This document shows positions 53,893 to 63,075 of a DNA stretch of 64,000 nucleotides, in pieces. A program made the position numbers and the translations under genes. The notes under the pieces are model-generated. The model ran no database searches and had not been told where the DNA came from. It saw only the letters and a list, made by a program, of their open reading frames with translations. The number at the start of each line of letters is the position of its first letter. Position 1 is the stretch's first letter. Source of the stretch: Paenibacillus sp. 1781tsa1 (lineage in GTDB: Bacteria; Bacillota; Bacilli; Paenibacillales; Paenibacillaceae); contig NZ_JAMYWY010000001.1 in NCBI RefSeq assembly GCF_024159265.1, positions 248,001-312,000 of the forward strand, written 5' to 3'.

Positions 53893-55658
53893 GAGATCAG
53901 TTTACCTTTCCGAAGCTCTTCCTGCAGGGCGCGCAGCCGACTGTTACGAACGGCAAGTGTGGTGATGAATTGCTCCCAGTGCGCTTCTTGCTTCAACTTT
54001 TTATAGATTTTGGACAGGCGTTTCAGCAGCTTCACCGCAGCCTTGTATCCGTCCCTGTTCTTATGTCCGATATAACGCTCCACCGCCTGATGATAGAAGG
54101 GGAGCAGCAGTTCAGGTGCATCTTTTTCAATCGGTTGCAGCACCGCTACGCGGAATTCGAGAGGCTCCGTCCCTGTACTTAGCTGAAAATCAATCCACCT
54201 GCGCCACTGACCACGAGAATGCATGGCATCCTCATAGGCTGGGCGAGAGTGGGGGAGCATGCTGACAAGTGTGTCCCACATGCGGTTCTCTGTATCCGGC
54301 AGATGTTGAATGGCCGTGTCCCACAGATGCATGTAATCATTCAAAGGCGTGTTACGCCGATTCGCCAGCAGGGGACCAAGTTGTACCAACCAATCTCCGA
54401 GCCGCTTCCATTCAGCTGCATCTGCGAGCACGTGGAGAAAATGCAACAGATGTTCTGGCGGGATACCATAGGCCGAGCTTCCATGGATGAGTCGCTGCCA
54501 TGCCTGATCGTCTTGCCCTACATGGAAGTACATCCAGCTCTGCGCGAGTACGAGTGGTAAAGGCAGTGTTACGGCTTTGCCTGGTCTATCACTACTATTA
54601 CTCTGAGCGCTACCCAAGACACTTCCACCTGACTGGGAAGGTGTCGAAGCGGCGGTTATATTGCGCTCTATATCATTTAAGATATCCTGTTCCGACGCTA
54701 ACATGTCCCGCGACCCCTGAAGCTCAGGTACGATCCAGTTTAACCACAGTTGTCGATAGATCGGAGTGAAGAACATCATGCTGGCTGTCTCAGGCATCAT
54801 CTGTTTGCGTAAATAAGCTGAGGTTTCAGATAATCTGTTCCAAAGTTGTTCAAGCTTGTTTCCCTTTAGACCGGACAAGTCTAGCGGATGGCTAAAGATC
54901 CGTTCAATGTCTTTCAGAAGTGCATCCACCGCGAGTTGGGCAGGGTAACTCAAGTACACGGGGGTATGCGTAATGGAGTTACGAGCCGGCGGTATGCAGA
55001 ATCGGATGAGGTGCAGCTGCACATGAAGTTCAAAAAGTTGGTCCATCGCAGCGGTCAGCCTTGGTTTAATGGCATATAACTCGTCCGTTGCTTCCTGTAC
55101 GTAGGATGTGCTTGCTGTGCCGGTACCCAGCCGTCTCAGACAGGAGTGGAATAACTCATGCCATTCCGAGATTTCGAGATCGGCAAGCTCTGTTGCACGC
55201 TCCTTGATCTGGCTGTATTGGTTGTCGGGAAAGTCCATATCCTGTTGTTCATCGGCATCTGTATAGCTGGATAGTCCTGCGGACATGGCCCCGACAGGTT
55301 TGGTCGTTTGTTTGAGCGCAGTACTGGAGTGTGCATTCACAATCGCATGCACAGGTCGCTCCAGTTGCTCGGCATAACTCAGCAAGACAGCCGTCATATG
55401 TTTGCATACGGAACTCACCGGGCAGGTACAATGACTTGTAGTAAGGGATTGCATGCTCAATGTTACTTCGTACTCTTCCGATCCTTGTACAACGGCCGAA
55501 ATCCCTTGTTGTTCTGAATAGGTTAATGGTCCGACACGTTTTTGTTTATAATATTGGAATCCGCGCATGATCGTCAGGTTGTTAAAATGCTCTGCAACTT
55601 CCCGAATTAATTGTTGCCACTGCGCATCATCCATCCTCATGTTATTGGGTATGTTCAT
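53889..55658 (-). CDS. SWIM zinc-finger protein partner of the SNF2 ATPase
   Basis: About 589 residues. A SWIM motif (HCTCPVSSVCKHM, about residues 76-88) lies near the N-terminus, the pattern CxC-x(n)-CxH of this zinc finger. The remaining 500 residues have no recognised domain, are Trp/Leu-rich and probably helical, and include a Ser/Thr/Asn-rich linker in the middle (SQSGGSVLGSAQSNSS). SWIM proteins often bind DNA or ring ATPases, and SWIM-SNF2 gene pairs are widespread. The ATG at 55658 follows AGGAG by 8 bases; an ATG one codon earlier is possible. Together with the SNF2 gene it forms a two-gene operon. Confidence 0.85.
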   Translation of the reverse strand: MNIPNNMRMDDAQWQQLIREVAEHFNNLTIMRGFQYYKQKRVGPLTYSEQQGISAVVQGSEEYEVTLSMQSLTTSHCTCPVSSVCKHMTAVLLSYAEQLERPVHAIVNAHSSTALKQTTKPVGAMSAGLSSYTDADEQQDMDFPDNQYSQIKERATELADLEISEWHELFHSCLRRLGTGTASTSYVQEATDELYAIKPRLTAAMDQLFELHVQLHLIRFCIPPARNSITHTPVYLSYPAQLAVDALLKDIERIFSHPLDLSGLKGNKLEQLWNRLSETSAYLRKQMMPETASMMFFTPIYRQLWLNWIVPELQGSRDMLASEQDILNDIERNITAASTPSQSGGSVLGSAQSNSSDRPGKAVTLPLPLVLAQSWMYFHVGQDDQAWQRLIHGSSAYGIPPEHLLHFLHVLADAAEWKRLGDWLVQLGPLLANRRNTPLNDYMHLWDTAIQHLPDTENRMWDTLVSMLPHSRPAYEDAMHSRGQWRRWIDFQLSTGTEPLEFRVAVLQPIEKDAPELLLPFYHQAVERYIGHKNRDGYKAAVKLLKRLSKIYKKLKQEAHWEQFITTLAVRNSRLRALQEELRKGKLIS

Positions 55659-55941
55659 CATTCCATCTCCTGGGGTAAACATAGGTTCAGTAATCACCAC
55701 GTCTATGACGTGATGTTGTCAATTTGTTGTATCCATCATATCAGTTATGAGCCGATCCGTGCATGGGTTATAAGAATATGAAGTTCTTTTTGGACAAACA
55801 TAAATCAAGATGAATGCGCAGGTGCCGTGAGCGAGTGGCATGCATGATTGCCTCATATTGTGTATGCTTATCGTATGTATTCCTTTCAGGAACGATGCAG
55901 GCCGGGAAAACGGTCATATTTCAAACAACAGGAGAGAGCAT

Positions 55942-56760
55942 ATGAAAATACTTACGTTAAACACACACGCTTGGGCGGAAGAGGATCAACTGAACAAGAT
56001 CAGTCAGCTGGCTGATTTTATAAATACACATCAATTTGATGTAATCTCCATGCAGGAGGTTAACCAGTCCATGCAGGAAGCGGCGCTTTCTGAAGAAGAC
56101 TTGAAGATGTATTATGTTACTGAATCCGACGCTGTGATTAAAAAAGACAACTATGCCTACGTCCTGCTTCAACAGCTGACAGAGCAGTATTACTGGACGT
56201 GGATTCCCGCGCATGTCGGGTTCCAAAAGTACGATGAAGGACTCGCGATCATTAGCCGGACGCCGATTAAGCAGGCTTTTGGGGAATACGTGTCCCACAT
56301 GCGGGATTATAACAATTACCGTACACGCAAGATTGTGGGAATTCAGACGGTCGTCCAAGGTGAAGCAACCTGGTTCGTGAACGGACACTACAACTGGTGG
56401 GATGATGCGCAGGAACCTTTCAAGGGACAGTGGGAGTTGACGGAGAGCAAGCTTGCCCCCTACATGGATCAGCCGTTATATATAATGGGTGATTTCAACA
56501 ATGTCGCGGAAGTGCGTGGAGAAGGCTATGATTATATGATGAGCAAAGGCTGGAATGACCTGTACACCACAGCATTGCAAAAGGATGAAGGAGCAACCGT
56601 GGTGAAGGCCATTGCGGGCTGGGCAGACAACAAACGCGATTTGCGAATCGACTATATTTTCTCCAATCGTCCCATTCAGGCCAAGTCTTCCACTGTGGTC
56701 TTGAACGGTAAAAACGGGCCGGTCGTGTCCGACCATTTTGGCGTTGCTGTAGAGATATAA
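55942..56760 (+). CDS. Endonuclease/exonuclease/phosphatase-family hydrolase, possibly MapP-like
   Basis: 272 residues. EEP-fold metal-site motifs: TLNTHAW, ISMQEVNQS (metal-binding Glu), YIMGDFNN, and the terminal VSDHFGVAVEI with the catalytic His. No signal peptide is visible, so it acts inside the cell. The N-terminus LTLNTHAWAEEDQLNKI resembles maltose 6'-phosphate phosphatase (MapP) more than sphingomyelinases or DNases, so a sugar-phosphate phosphatase role is plausible but unproven. AGGAGAG lies upstream of the ATG; a longer reading frame from 55840 lacks a ribosome binding site. Confidence 0.8.
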   Translation: MKILTLNTHAWAEEDQLNKISQLADFINTHQFDVISMQEVNQSMQEAALSEEDLKMYYVTESDAVIKKDNYAYVLLQQLTEQYYWTWIPAHVGFQKYDEGLAIISRTPIKQAFGEYVSHMRDYNNYRTRKIVGIQTVVQGEATWFVNGHYNWWDDAQEPFKGQWELTESKLAPYMDQPLYIMGDFNNVAEVRGEGYDYMMSKGWNDLYTTALQKDEGATVVKAIAGWADNKRDLRIDYIFSNRPIQAKSSTVVLNGKNGPVVSDHFGVAVEI

Positions 56761-56803
56761 CAGCTGTGCGACTATAAATGGGATATCAACTCAAATACAA
56801 AAC

Positions 56804-56850
56804 AAAGCCTCCGCTGACTTCCTGTTAAGGGAAGTTAGCCGGAGGCTTTT
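56804..56850. terminator. Terminator between EEP gene and convergent chemoreceptor gene
   Basis: AAAGCCTCCG pairs with CGGAGGCTTT, with an inner ACTTCC/GGAAGT pairing. T-runs occur on both sides. Confidence 0.88.
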
Positions 56851-56916
56851 CACATTCTACATCATTTCCTATGTACATTTCATAGCGTTCGTTATTTCTG
56901 CTGTGGAACTGGATGG

Positions 56917-57744
56917 TTACTCGAGCGCCAGCATCTGATGTACGAACTTTTTCAGATTCTCGCTTGTCTCGCTAAGCTGTTCGATGCTTTCCATGAACTC
57001 GGATACAAGCTTGGCCTGATCCATCGTTGCGGTTGTAATCTGACCGATCTCCTGCTCCATATGTTTCATGGAATCCTGTACACTACCGAGGGAGGTTTCG
57101 ATATCAGCCGCTGCTTGTTTCGTATGATCGGACAGCTTGCGTACTTCACTGGCAACGACACCGAATCCGGCTCCCTGATCGCCCACACGAGCTGCCTCGA
57201 TCATGGCGTTCAGTCCAAGCAAATTGGTTTGTTCTGATACTTCACGAATGACGTTTGTTACTTTAGACACACTAACGGAGTTCTCTGAAGCTTTTTTGGA
57301 GTTGCGCAGAATCTCTTCGGAGGTTGCAGAGAGTTCTTCGGAATGTGCCGCAATCTGCTGAATGCCGCCGACGAGCGCATGAATGGTTGTTTCATTTTCA
57401 CGGATCAGCGTCTCCAGTGTCATGTGGCTATCCAGTGCGTAGTTCACACCCAATATGCCCACGACCTGATCGTTTTCCTTAATGGGAATTAGGATGGCGT
57501 CGAAAGGTCTGCCTTGCAGATCACCAGGCATGCGAGCCACGGTACGCGTATCCTTGTTGGTGAGCATTTTGAAATTTTTATAATCGTCATGCAGCTCATC
57601 TCCAACCTTCACGCCAATTTCCAGACTTTTTGCTTCGGAAAAATACAAAACTTTCTCATGATCATTAATGGATATGGATATGTCGTCACGGAACATTTGG
57701 CTAACAAAAGGCATAGCATTTACCAGAGATTCAAGAGTATTCAA
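56917..57744 (-). CDS. Soluble methyl-accepting chemotaxis protein, YfmS-like
   Basis: About 275 residues with no TM segment. The N-terminal 120 residues are a small sensor domain of Cache/PAS-like size ([37 protein letters not shown]). The rest is a short MCP signalling coiled coil with the hairpin tip [31 protein letters not shown]. subtilis YfmS is a comparable cytoplasmic receptor that binds CheV. A TTG start is chosen 7 bases after AAGGAAAG, giving [13 protein letters not shown]; an ATG 14 codons earlier lacks such a site. A repeat element lies immediately upstream. Confidence 0.82.
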   Translation of the reverse strand: MNTLESLVNAMPFVSQMFRDDISISINDHEKVLYFSEAKSLEIGVKVGDELHDDYKNFKMLTNKDTRTVARMPGDLQGRPFDAILIPIKENDQVVGILGVNYALDSHMTLETLIRENETTIHALVGGIQQIAAHSEELSATSEEILRNSKKASENSVSVSKVTNVIREVSEQTNLLGLNAMIEAARVGDQGAGFGVVASEVRKLSDHTKQAAADIETSLGSVQDSMKHMEQEIGQITTATMDQAKLVSEFMESIEQLSETSENLKKFVHQMLALE

Positions 57745-57787
57745 TGTGCATCTTTCCTTCCCAATACAAAAAGTGGAATTTTTCAAT

Positions 57788-57983
57788 CTATTTAAGTTGA
57801 ACTAAAGATATATTCACACGTACACTCCGATGACAGAATAACCTTCCAATCGCTGTTATCTCCAGATTTTTTTGATTCCCTTTTCTCAAGGGAAAAATCC
57901 GGTGATAAAGGCGAACGCTTCGCTTTTTCAGGTTTTTTCTGTCCTCTACGTTTCTGTGTAAATGATTAGTTCAACTTATATAG
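57788..57983. repeat. Element with 18-bp terminal inverted repeats, MITE-like or structured repeat
   Basis: The ends are CTATTTAAGTTGAACTAA (57788-57805) and, inverted, CTATATAAGTTGAACTAA (57966-57983), matching at 17 of 18 positions. The 160-base interior has no ORF and contains several hairpins: GCGAACGCTTCGC, CCCTTTTCTCAAGGG and CCAGATTTTTT/AAAAATCCGG. It sits between the chemoreceptor gene and the GH105 gene. No target-site duplication is visible. Confidence 0.6.
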
Positions 57984-58309
57984 TCTCTATATCGGTAACA
58001 TTTTCCGTTTTTTTAAATTAATGTCCTAATGAAGGTGTAATTGGCGAAGGAAAAACCGAATTTCCTGATTTTTTGTAAGCGTAAACAAAAATCTATAGCC
58101 ACCATAGAACATGTCAGTTATACTGGGATTATTAATTGGTGCCTGAGTAAACTAGAAGATATTAACGTTCAGGGCAAGGGCGTTCCTTACGAAGGTTAAG
58201 CGCTATATCTCTAGATCCTGTCACAGCAGAATAGGGGTCTGAGCTGCTCGGCTGGACGTTTTATTTCGGATACGATTTTATTTCAATGTGAGAGGGATGT
58301 GTGCGATCA
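57984..58309. other. Leader region upstream of the GH105 gene
   Basis: About 325 bases with no supported ORF. It holds a cre site (58074-58087) and GC-richer segments with local complementarity at 58160-58270 (AACGTT...GGACGTT, GCAGC...GCTGC). I compared this leader by eye with common riboswitch cores and recognised none. The promoter was not assigned. Confidence 0.45.
58074..58087 (+). promoter_or_regulatory. Catabolite-responsive element (cre) upstream of GH105 gene
   Basis: TGTAAGCGTAAACA differs at one base from the classic CcpA target TGTAAGCGTTAACA. It lies about 235 bases before the GH105 start, so CcpA would repress the gene when glucose is present. Confidence 0.75.
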
Positions 58310-60553
58310 ATGACGACCTATTTCAGTGAACCGCAGAGCATGTATTACCGATTTGGAGAAGATCAGGATCAGGTGCTGAAGGTGCTGGCCGAGAGGTATA
58401 TTGGGGCCAATGCGCAGGCTGATTTTGTATATCGGGTATTCCAGAAGTCTGGTATTTTGCAAAATGAGAAAGGGCTTTATGATCTGAATTTAGGTAAACG
58501 CTTTCCTGATGCTCCCAAAGATTATATATCCTACGCAGCTGCGCTGGTCTGGGGAGACGAGGACCGGAATCTGGATGTGTTGGTCCGCTGTTATGGACCT
58601 GTTCGCTTTTATTTCAATGAGCAGTTGGTCTATCGCTCTACCGTAATGGATGAGATCAGTCCTGATGCAACGGTGAAGCTCAGCATCGATATCAAGCCCG
58701 GTTGGAACACCATTTGGCTGGAAATGAAGAATACCCCTGCCGGATTTGGCTGCCAGTTTGGCTCTGATGAAGGTAAAGTGCGTATTCTGAACGTATTTGC
58801 GCCGTTTCAGGAGAGACAGGGACAAGCGGGTTGGGTGTTCTCCCAACCGAACCTTGCTGTGAGTAAGCAACCAGACTTGCTTGGACAAGAAGCAGATTAC
58901 AGTTTGAAATGGCTGCCTGAGACAGGCTGGTCTGATGAAGATAAAACCAAGCCAACCCTCGAACGAATATACGGGCATCTTCCTGGACGGCATGTGTATG
59001 CTTGGACACATTTGAACAATACCGATTCAACCGGGAGTCAGGTACGATTGTCAGGTCAATCCTCGGGTTCTTTAAGTATATGGATTAGCGGCAAGCCTGT
59101 GGCGCAAGTGAGGGAGGCAGGTCCGTTCGAGGTGGATGTAGCAGCCTCTTTTGGGCGGAGTGACCTGCTTGTCCGAAGTGAATGCGATGATGCGGCAGGA
59201 CCGTGGCATTTTAATTTGAACGCAACCGTTTCGGGTAAGCCGCTTCTACTTGAACTTCCTCAGCGTGTCCACGGTGCTTCCGGAGAGTCATGGTTATATG
59301 TCGGCCCCTTTGAGTCGAAGGTTGAACCGGATGTGCAGGATCTTACCCGAACAGACCGAGTGTACCAAACCGGGGGAGAACAGACATATTGGCGCTTGGA
59401 TCGACCGGATGCTTGGATTAGACCCTATTATGAAAACGCCATGTTAAGCAATAAATGGACAGTGGGCAGTGTAACCAACTATGGTCGCTGGGATTATCCA
59501 TTGGGTGTCACTGTATATGGTCTATTACGGACTGGGCGTTATTTGCAGAGACCGGACATTACACGTTATGCGGCTGAGCATGTGCAGGCATGTACCCAGA
59601 TGTATGAATACTCATTATGGGATCGGGAGCAGTATGGTTTCCCGGCTGTCAATCAACAATTGGTCATGCTGAAAATGTTGGATAATTGCGGTTCATTTGG
59701 TTCGGCCATGCTGGAAGCGTATTCAGAGTGTCATGAACCAACGTTTCTTCCGATTGCTGAACGGATTGCAGATTTCATGCTTTCCCGCCTGGAAAGGCAG
59801 GAGGATGGGGCATTTTATCGCACATGTGTAGGCGAGTATGCCGAGAATACCATGTGGGCAGATGATCTATATATGAGTACGCCGTTTCTCGTTCGTTATG
59901 AACGAGTGACAGGCAACTCAGCCGCATTGGATGAAGCCGCCAGACAATTTTCACTGTATCGGAAATATCTGTTCATGCCTGAGTTCAAGATCATGTCTCA
60001 TGTGTATGATTTCAAATACGGACAGGCAACGCAGATTCCATGGGGACGTGGCAATGGCTGGACACTATTCTCCTTGACGGAGGTATTGGAAGCTTTGCCG
60101 GCAGAGCATCCCGAGCGCCCGGCTCTAATTAATTTCTTCAACGAACTGTGTGAAGGGTATGCGGCCCTTCAAGGAGAAAGTGGGTTGTGGCATCAGGTGT
60201 TGAACGAACCGCAGACGTATGAAGAAGCCTCCTGCACGGCGATGTTTGCTTATGGTTTTGCGAGAGGTGTACGTTTTGGCTGGTTCAAAGACCCTGAAGT
60301 TTACGTCACGGCAGCCGAGCAAGCTTGGAGGGGACTCATCTGCAAAGCGATTGATCGTCAAGGGAATGTCCATGGCGTGTGCAGTGGATCGCGATATGCG
60401 TTTACGGCAGAGTATTATGATCAGGACTTGCGTACCGTCACCAATGACAATCACGGAATAGGCATTATGATGCTGGCAGGGACCGAAGTGGCAAAAATGA
60501 AGAAACATCTGGCCGAGCACAGGGTGTCTTCACCTGCAGTATCACATTCCTGA
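58310..60553 (+). CDS. GH105-type unsaturated glucuronyl/rhamnogalacturonyl hydrolase with N-terminal beta domains
   Basis: About 747 residues. The last 370 residues form the GH105/YteR-like (alpha/alpha)6 barrel: NYGRWDYPLGVTVYGLL, ENTMWADDLYMSTPFLVRY with the catalytic-pair Asp518/Asp519, WGRGNGWTLFSLTEVL and GLWHQVLNEP. Such enzymes remove the unsaturated uronic acid from oligosaccharides released by polysaccharide lyases. The N-terminal 370 residues are beta-rich and not part of the usual enzyme, probably carbohydrate-binding accessory domains. No signal peptide is present. Start uncertain between the GTG at 58301 and the ATG at 58310. Confidence 0.85.
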   Translation: MTTYFSEPQSMYYRFGEDQDQVLKVLAERYIGANAQADFVYRVFQKSGILQNEKGLYDLNLGKRFPDAPKDYISYAAALVWGDEDRNLDVLVRCYGPVRFYFNEQLVYRSTVMDEISPDATVKLSIDIKPGWNTIWLEMKNTPAGFGCQFGSDEGKVRILNVFAPFQERQGQAGWVFSQPNLAVSKQPDLLGQEADYSLKWLPETGWSDEDKTKPTLERIYGHLPGRHVYAWTHLNNTDSTGSQVRLSGQSSGSLSIWISGKPVAQVREAGPFEVDVAASFGRSDLLVRSECDDAAGPWHFNLNATVSGKPLLLELPQRVHGASGESWLYVGPFESKVEPDVQDLTRTDRVYQTGGEQTYWRLDRPDAWIRPYYENAMLSNKWTVGSVTNYGRWDYPLGVTVYGLLRTGRYLQRPDITRYAAEHVQACTQMYEYSLWDREQYGFPAVNQQLVMLKMLDNCGSFGSAMLEAYSECHEPTFLPIAERIADFMLSRLERQEDGAFYRTCVGEYAENTMWADDLYMSTPFLVRYERVTGNSAALDEAARQFSLYRKYLFMPEFKIMSHVYDFKYGQATQIPWGRGNGWTLFSLTEVLEALPAEHPERPALINFFNELCEGYAALQGESGLWHQVLNEPQTYEEASCTAMFAYGFARGVRFGWFKDPEVYVTAAEQAWRGLICKAIDRQGNVHGVCSGSRYAFTAEYYDQDLRTVTNDNHGIGIMMLAGTEVAKMKKHLAEHRVSSPAVSHS

Positions 60554-60576
60554 TAGATCATAACTGAGACGGGTAC

Positions 60577-60610
60577 ACCACCGCCGGGAATGTTATTCCC
60601 GGTGGTTTTT
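60577..60610 (+). terminator. Terminator after the GH105 gene
   Basis: ACCACCGCCGGGAAT pairs with ATTCCCGGTGGT around a GTT loop (one bulged base) and is followed by TTTTTG. Confidence 0.9.
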
Positions 60611-60694
60611 GATTCCTTTAACTCCTTACTTTTTTGACAGGAAAGCTTACTTTTGTTTATGTCATGTCCAGCAATGGACCTATACAATAGGTTT

Positions 60695-60708
60695 TGTAAG
60701 CGATTCCA
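60695..60708 (+). promoter_or_regulatory. Catabolite-responsive element (cre) at the sugar importer operon
   Basis: TGTAAGCGATTCCA fits the degenerate CcpA consensus TGWNANCGNTNNCA at every constrained position. It lies about 30 bases before the binding-protein ATG. Confidence 0.7.
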
Positions 60709-60736
60709 TAGAAGTAAAAGGGGAGGAAATTCATTT

Positions 60737-62077
60737 ATGATGATCACCAAAAAGTGGGTAACCCTGTTCTGCCTGTCCCTGTTATTGTTCGCTACAGCCT
60801 GTTCGGGAGGAGCCACGGATAAGCCAGCTTCTTCTGGCGAAGCAAGTGGAAGTGAAGGAGACTCTTCAGGCAAGATTGAACTGCGCATGACCTGGTGGGG
60901 ATCACAGACCAGGCATGATCTGACGACCAAAGTCATCCAACTATTTGAAGAGAAACATCCGGGAATCACCATTAAACCTGAATACTCTGGTTGGGATGGT
61001 TATTTTGACAAATTAACGACACAGGTAGCCGGTTCAAATGCACCAGATATCATTCAGATGGATTACGCATTTCTGACTGACTTTGCCCGCCGTGGGGCCT
61101 TGCTTGATCTGACCCCATTTGCAGAGAGCAAAGAGCTGCGGACAGAGGACCATGATCAGAGCATGATTACAGCCGGTTCGATTGACGATAAATTATATGC
61201 GATTACCCTCGGAGTAAACGCACCAGGTGTCATTTATGACGCCACCGTATTTCAGGAATTAGGTATTGAAGAACCGCAAGAGAGCTGGACATGGAAGGAT
61301 TTTGGGGATATGGCGACCAAGATTGCCGCAGCCAAAGGTGATGGTTTCTATGGATCTGCAGACATTTCCGGTACAACCAACATGTTCGAAGTGTTTATCC
61401 GACAATCCGGGAAAGGTTTGTTCGACGGTGGCACAATGACCGCTACCAGCGAAGAGCTTCAGCAATGGTTCGATATGTGGGGCGCACTACGCGAGAATGG
61501 TGGAGTGACCACAGCGGAGATCACGGCATCCACCACCAATGCACTGGAGACACGCCCGATCTCACTGGGTACAGCTGCCATGGATTTTGCATGGTCCAAT
61601 CAATTGCTGACATTCCAGCAGGTGAACAAAAACCAGGATCATAAGCTTGGCATACAGGTGCTCCCGCATGGTGTTAACGAGCAACAAATTGGCGAATACC
61701 TGAAACCAGGCCAGTTCCTCTCCGGTTATGGCAAAACGAAACATCCGAAGGAAGTTGCCATGTTCATTGATTTCATGGTCAATGATCCAGAAGCAACCGC
61801 TATTCTTGGTTCTGAACGTGGTGTGCCGGTTAACTCAAGCATTCGCGAGCAGATGCAGCCAACGCTGCCGGAAGCGGAACAAGTCATTTTCCAATTTATC
61901 GATACCGTATCGAAGCATTCCAGTGAAATTGATCCACCATACCCGCAAGGATTTGCTGAAGTGGACACAAGTTTCAAGAGCGCAAGCGAGCAGATCGCCT
62001 TCGGTCAAGGCAATACTCCAGATGTCATTGCTCAGTTTATTGAAGGAGCCAAGGCTACGCTTGGATCGAGTCAATAA
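60737..62077 (+). CDS. Sugar ABC transporter substrate-binding lipoprotein (family 1)
   Basis: 446 residues with a lipoprotein signal peptide (FATAC, Cys22), a Ser/Gly/Glu-rich linker and an SBP_bac_1 fold (LRMTWWGSQTRHDLTTKVIQ, DIIQMDYAFLTDFARRGALLDLTPF). It is the outer binding protein for the two permeases downstream. With the adjacent GH105 gene, a pectin- or glycosaminoglycan-derived unsaturated oligosaccharide is a likely ligand. The ATG lies 10 bases after GGGGAGG. An ATG one codon later is also possible. Confidence 0.92.
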   Translation: MMITKKWVTLFCLSLLLFATACSGGATDKPASSGEASGSEGDSSGKIELRMTWWGSQTRHDLTTKVIQLFEEKHPGITIKPEYSGWDGYFDKLTTQVAGSNAPDIIQMDYAFLTDFARRGALLDLTPFAESKELRTEDHDQSMITAGSIDDKLYAITLGVNAPGVIYDATVFQELGIEEPQESWTWKDFGDMATKIAAAKGDGFYGSADISGTTNMFEVFIRQSGKGLFDGGTMTATSEELQQWFDMWGALRENGGVTTAEITASTTNALETRPISLGTAAMDFAWSNQLLTFQQVNKNQDHKLGIQVLPHGVNEQQIGEYLKPGQFLSGYGKTKHPKEVAMFIDFMVNDPEATAILGSERGVPVNSSIREQMQPTLPEAEQVIFQFIDTVSKHSSEIDPPYPQGFAEVDTSFKSASEQIAFGQGNTPDVIAQFIEGAKATLGSSQ

Positions 62078-62124
62078 TAATTGAAACTGTCTCAGACTTC
62101 TAATTCTGCGGGGAGGTTGCGAAG

Positions 62125-63075
62125 ATGAACACATCACAGATCAGTCAAGCCCGAATCGAGCGTGTAGCTACCCGGCGGGTCAAACGGAGATATGCGCATA
62201 ATGGAGCCGCGCTTCTGTTCCTCGCCCCATGGCTTGTCGGATTGTTATTTCTCACCTTAGGTCCAATGTTGGTATCGTTATACATCTCGTTCACCGATTA
62301 CAGTATCCTGGCCACCCCTTCTTGGGTCGGTCTGGATAACTACACAACGATGTTCACATCGGATAAACTGTTCACCCAGTCGCTCAAAGTCACCTTCACG
62401 TATGTCGCTGTATCCGTACCGGTCAAGTTGATCTTTGCGCTGCTTGTAGCGATGTTGCTCAACAAAGGGATTCGAGGGCTTGGTATTTACCGGACCGTGT
62501 ATTACATTCCGACATTGCTTGGAGGTAGCGTTGCAATTGCAATGTTGTGGCGTAAAATGCTGGGCGGTGACGGGTTACTCAATAGTGTGCTTGCCATGGT
62601 AGGTATTAAGGCGCCTGATTGGGTTGCCAATCCGAAGTATGCCCTATATTCCATCGTGCTGTTATCCGTATGGCAATTTGGATCATCGATGATTATTTTC
62701 CTGGCAGGCTTGAAGCAGATTCCACCTGAATATGATGAAGCCTCAGCGGTAGATGGTGCAGGCCCTCTGCGGAGATTCTTCTATATAACGTTGCCGATTC
62801 TGTCACCCGTCATCTTTTTCAATCTCGTGATGCAACTGATTACGTCCTTTCAATCGTTCACACAGGCTTTTGTCATCAGTAATGGTAGCGGAGGACCAGT
62901 GAATTCAACCTTAATGTACTCTCTGTATCTGTACAAAAAAGGATTCTCATTCTTTCAGATGGGTTATGCTTCCGCGATGGCCTGGGTGCTGGTCATCCTG
63001 ATTGGCGTATTTACATTGCTCGTATTCCGCAGCAGCAAGCTGTGGGTGCATTATGAGGATGGTGGGAAATCATGA
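62125..63075 (+). CDS. Carbohydrate ABC transporter permease, UgpA/MalF type
   Basis: 316 residues, six TM segments, with a basic N-terminus (RVATRRVKRRYAHNG) and the EAA loop EYDEASAVDGAGPLRRFFYITLP that contacts the ATPase. It starts 47 bases after the binding-protein stop behind GGGGAGG and overlaps the next permease by 4 bases. Confidence 0.94.
   Translation: MNTSQISQARIERVATRRVKRRYAHNGAALLFLAPWLVGLLFLTLGPMLVSLYISFTDYSILATPSWVGLDNYTTMFTSDKLFTQSLKVTFTYVAVSVPVKLIFALLVAMLLNKGIRGLGIYRTVYYIPTLLGGSVAIAMLWRKMLGGDGLLNSVLAMVGIKAPDWVANPKYALYSIVLLSVWQFGSSMIIFLAGLKQIPPEYDEASAVDGAGPLRRFFYITLPILSPVIFFNLVMQLITSFQSFTQAFVISNGSGGPVNSTLMYSLYLYKKGFSFFQMGYASAMAWVLVILIGVFTLLVFRSSKLWVHYEDGGKS

Noticed and set aside
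58140..58290. A possible riboswitch in the GH105 leader
   Set aside because: Local complementarity exists but no known conserved core was recognised; reported only as an unassigned leader.
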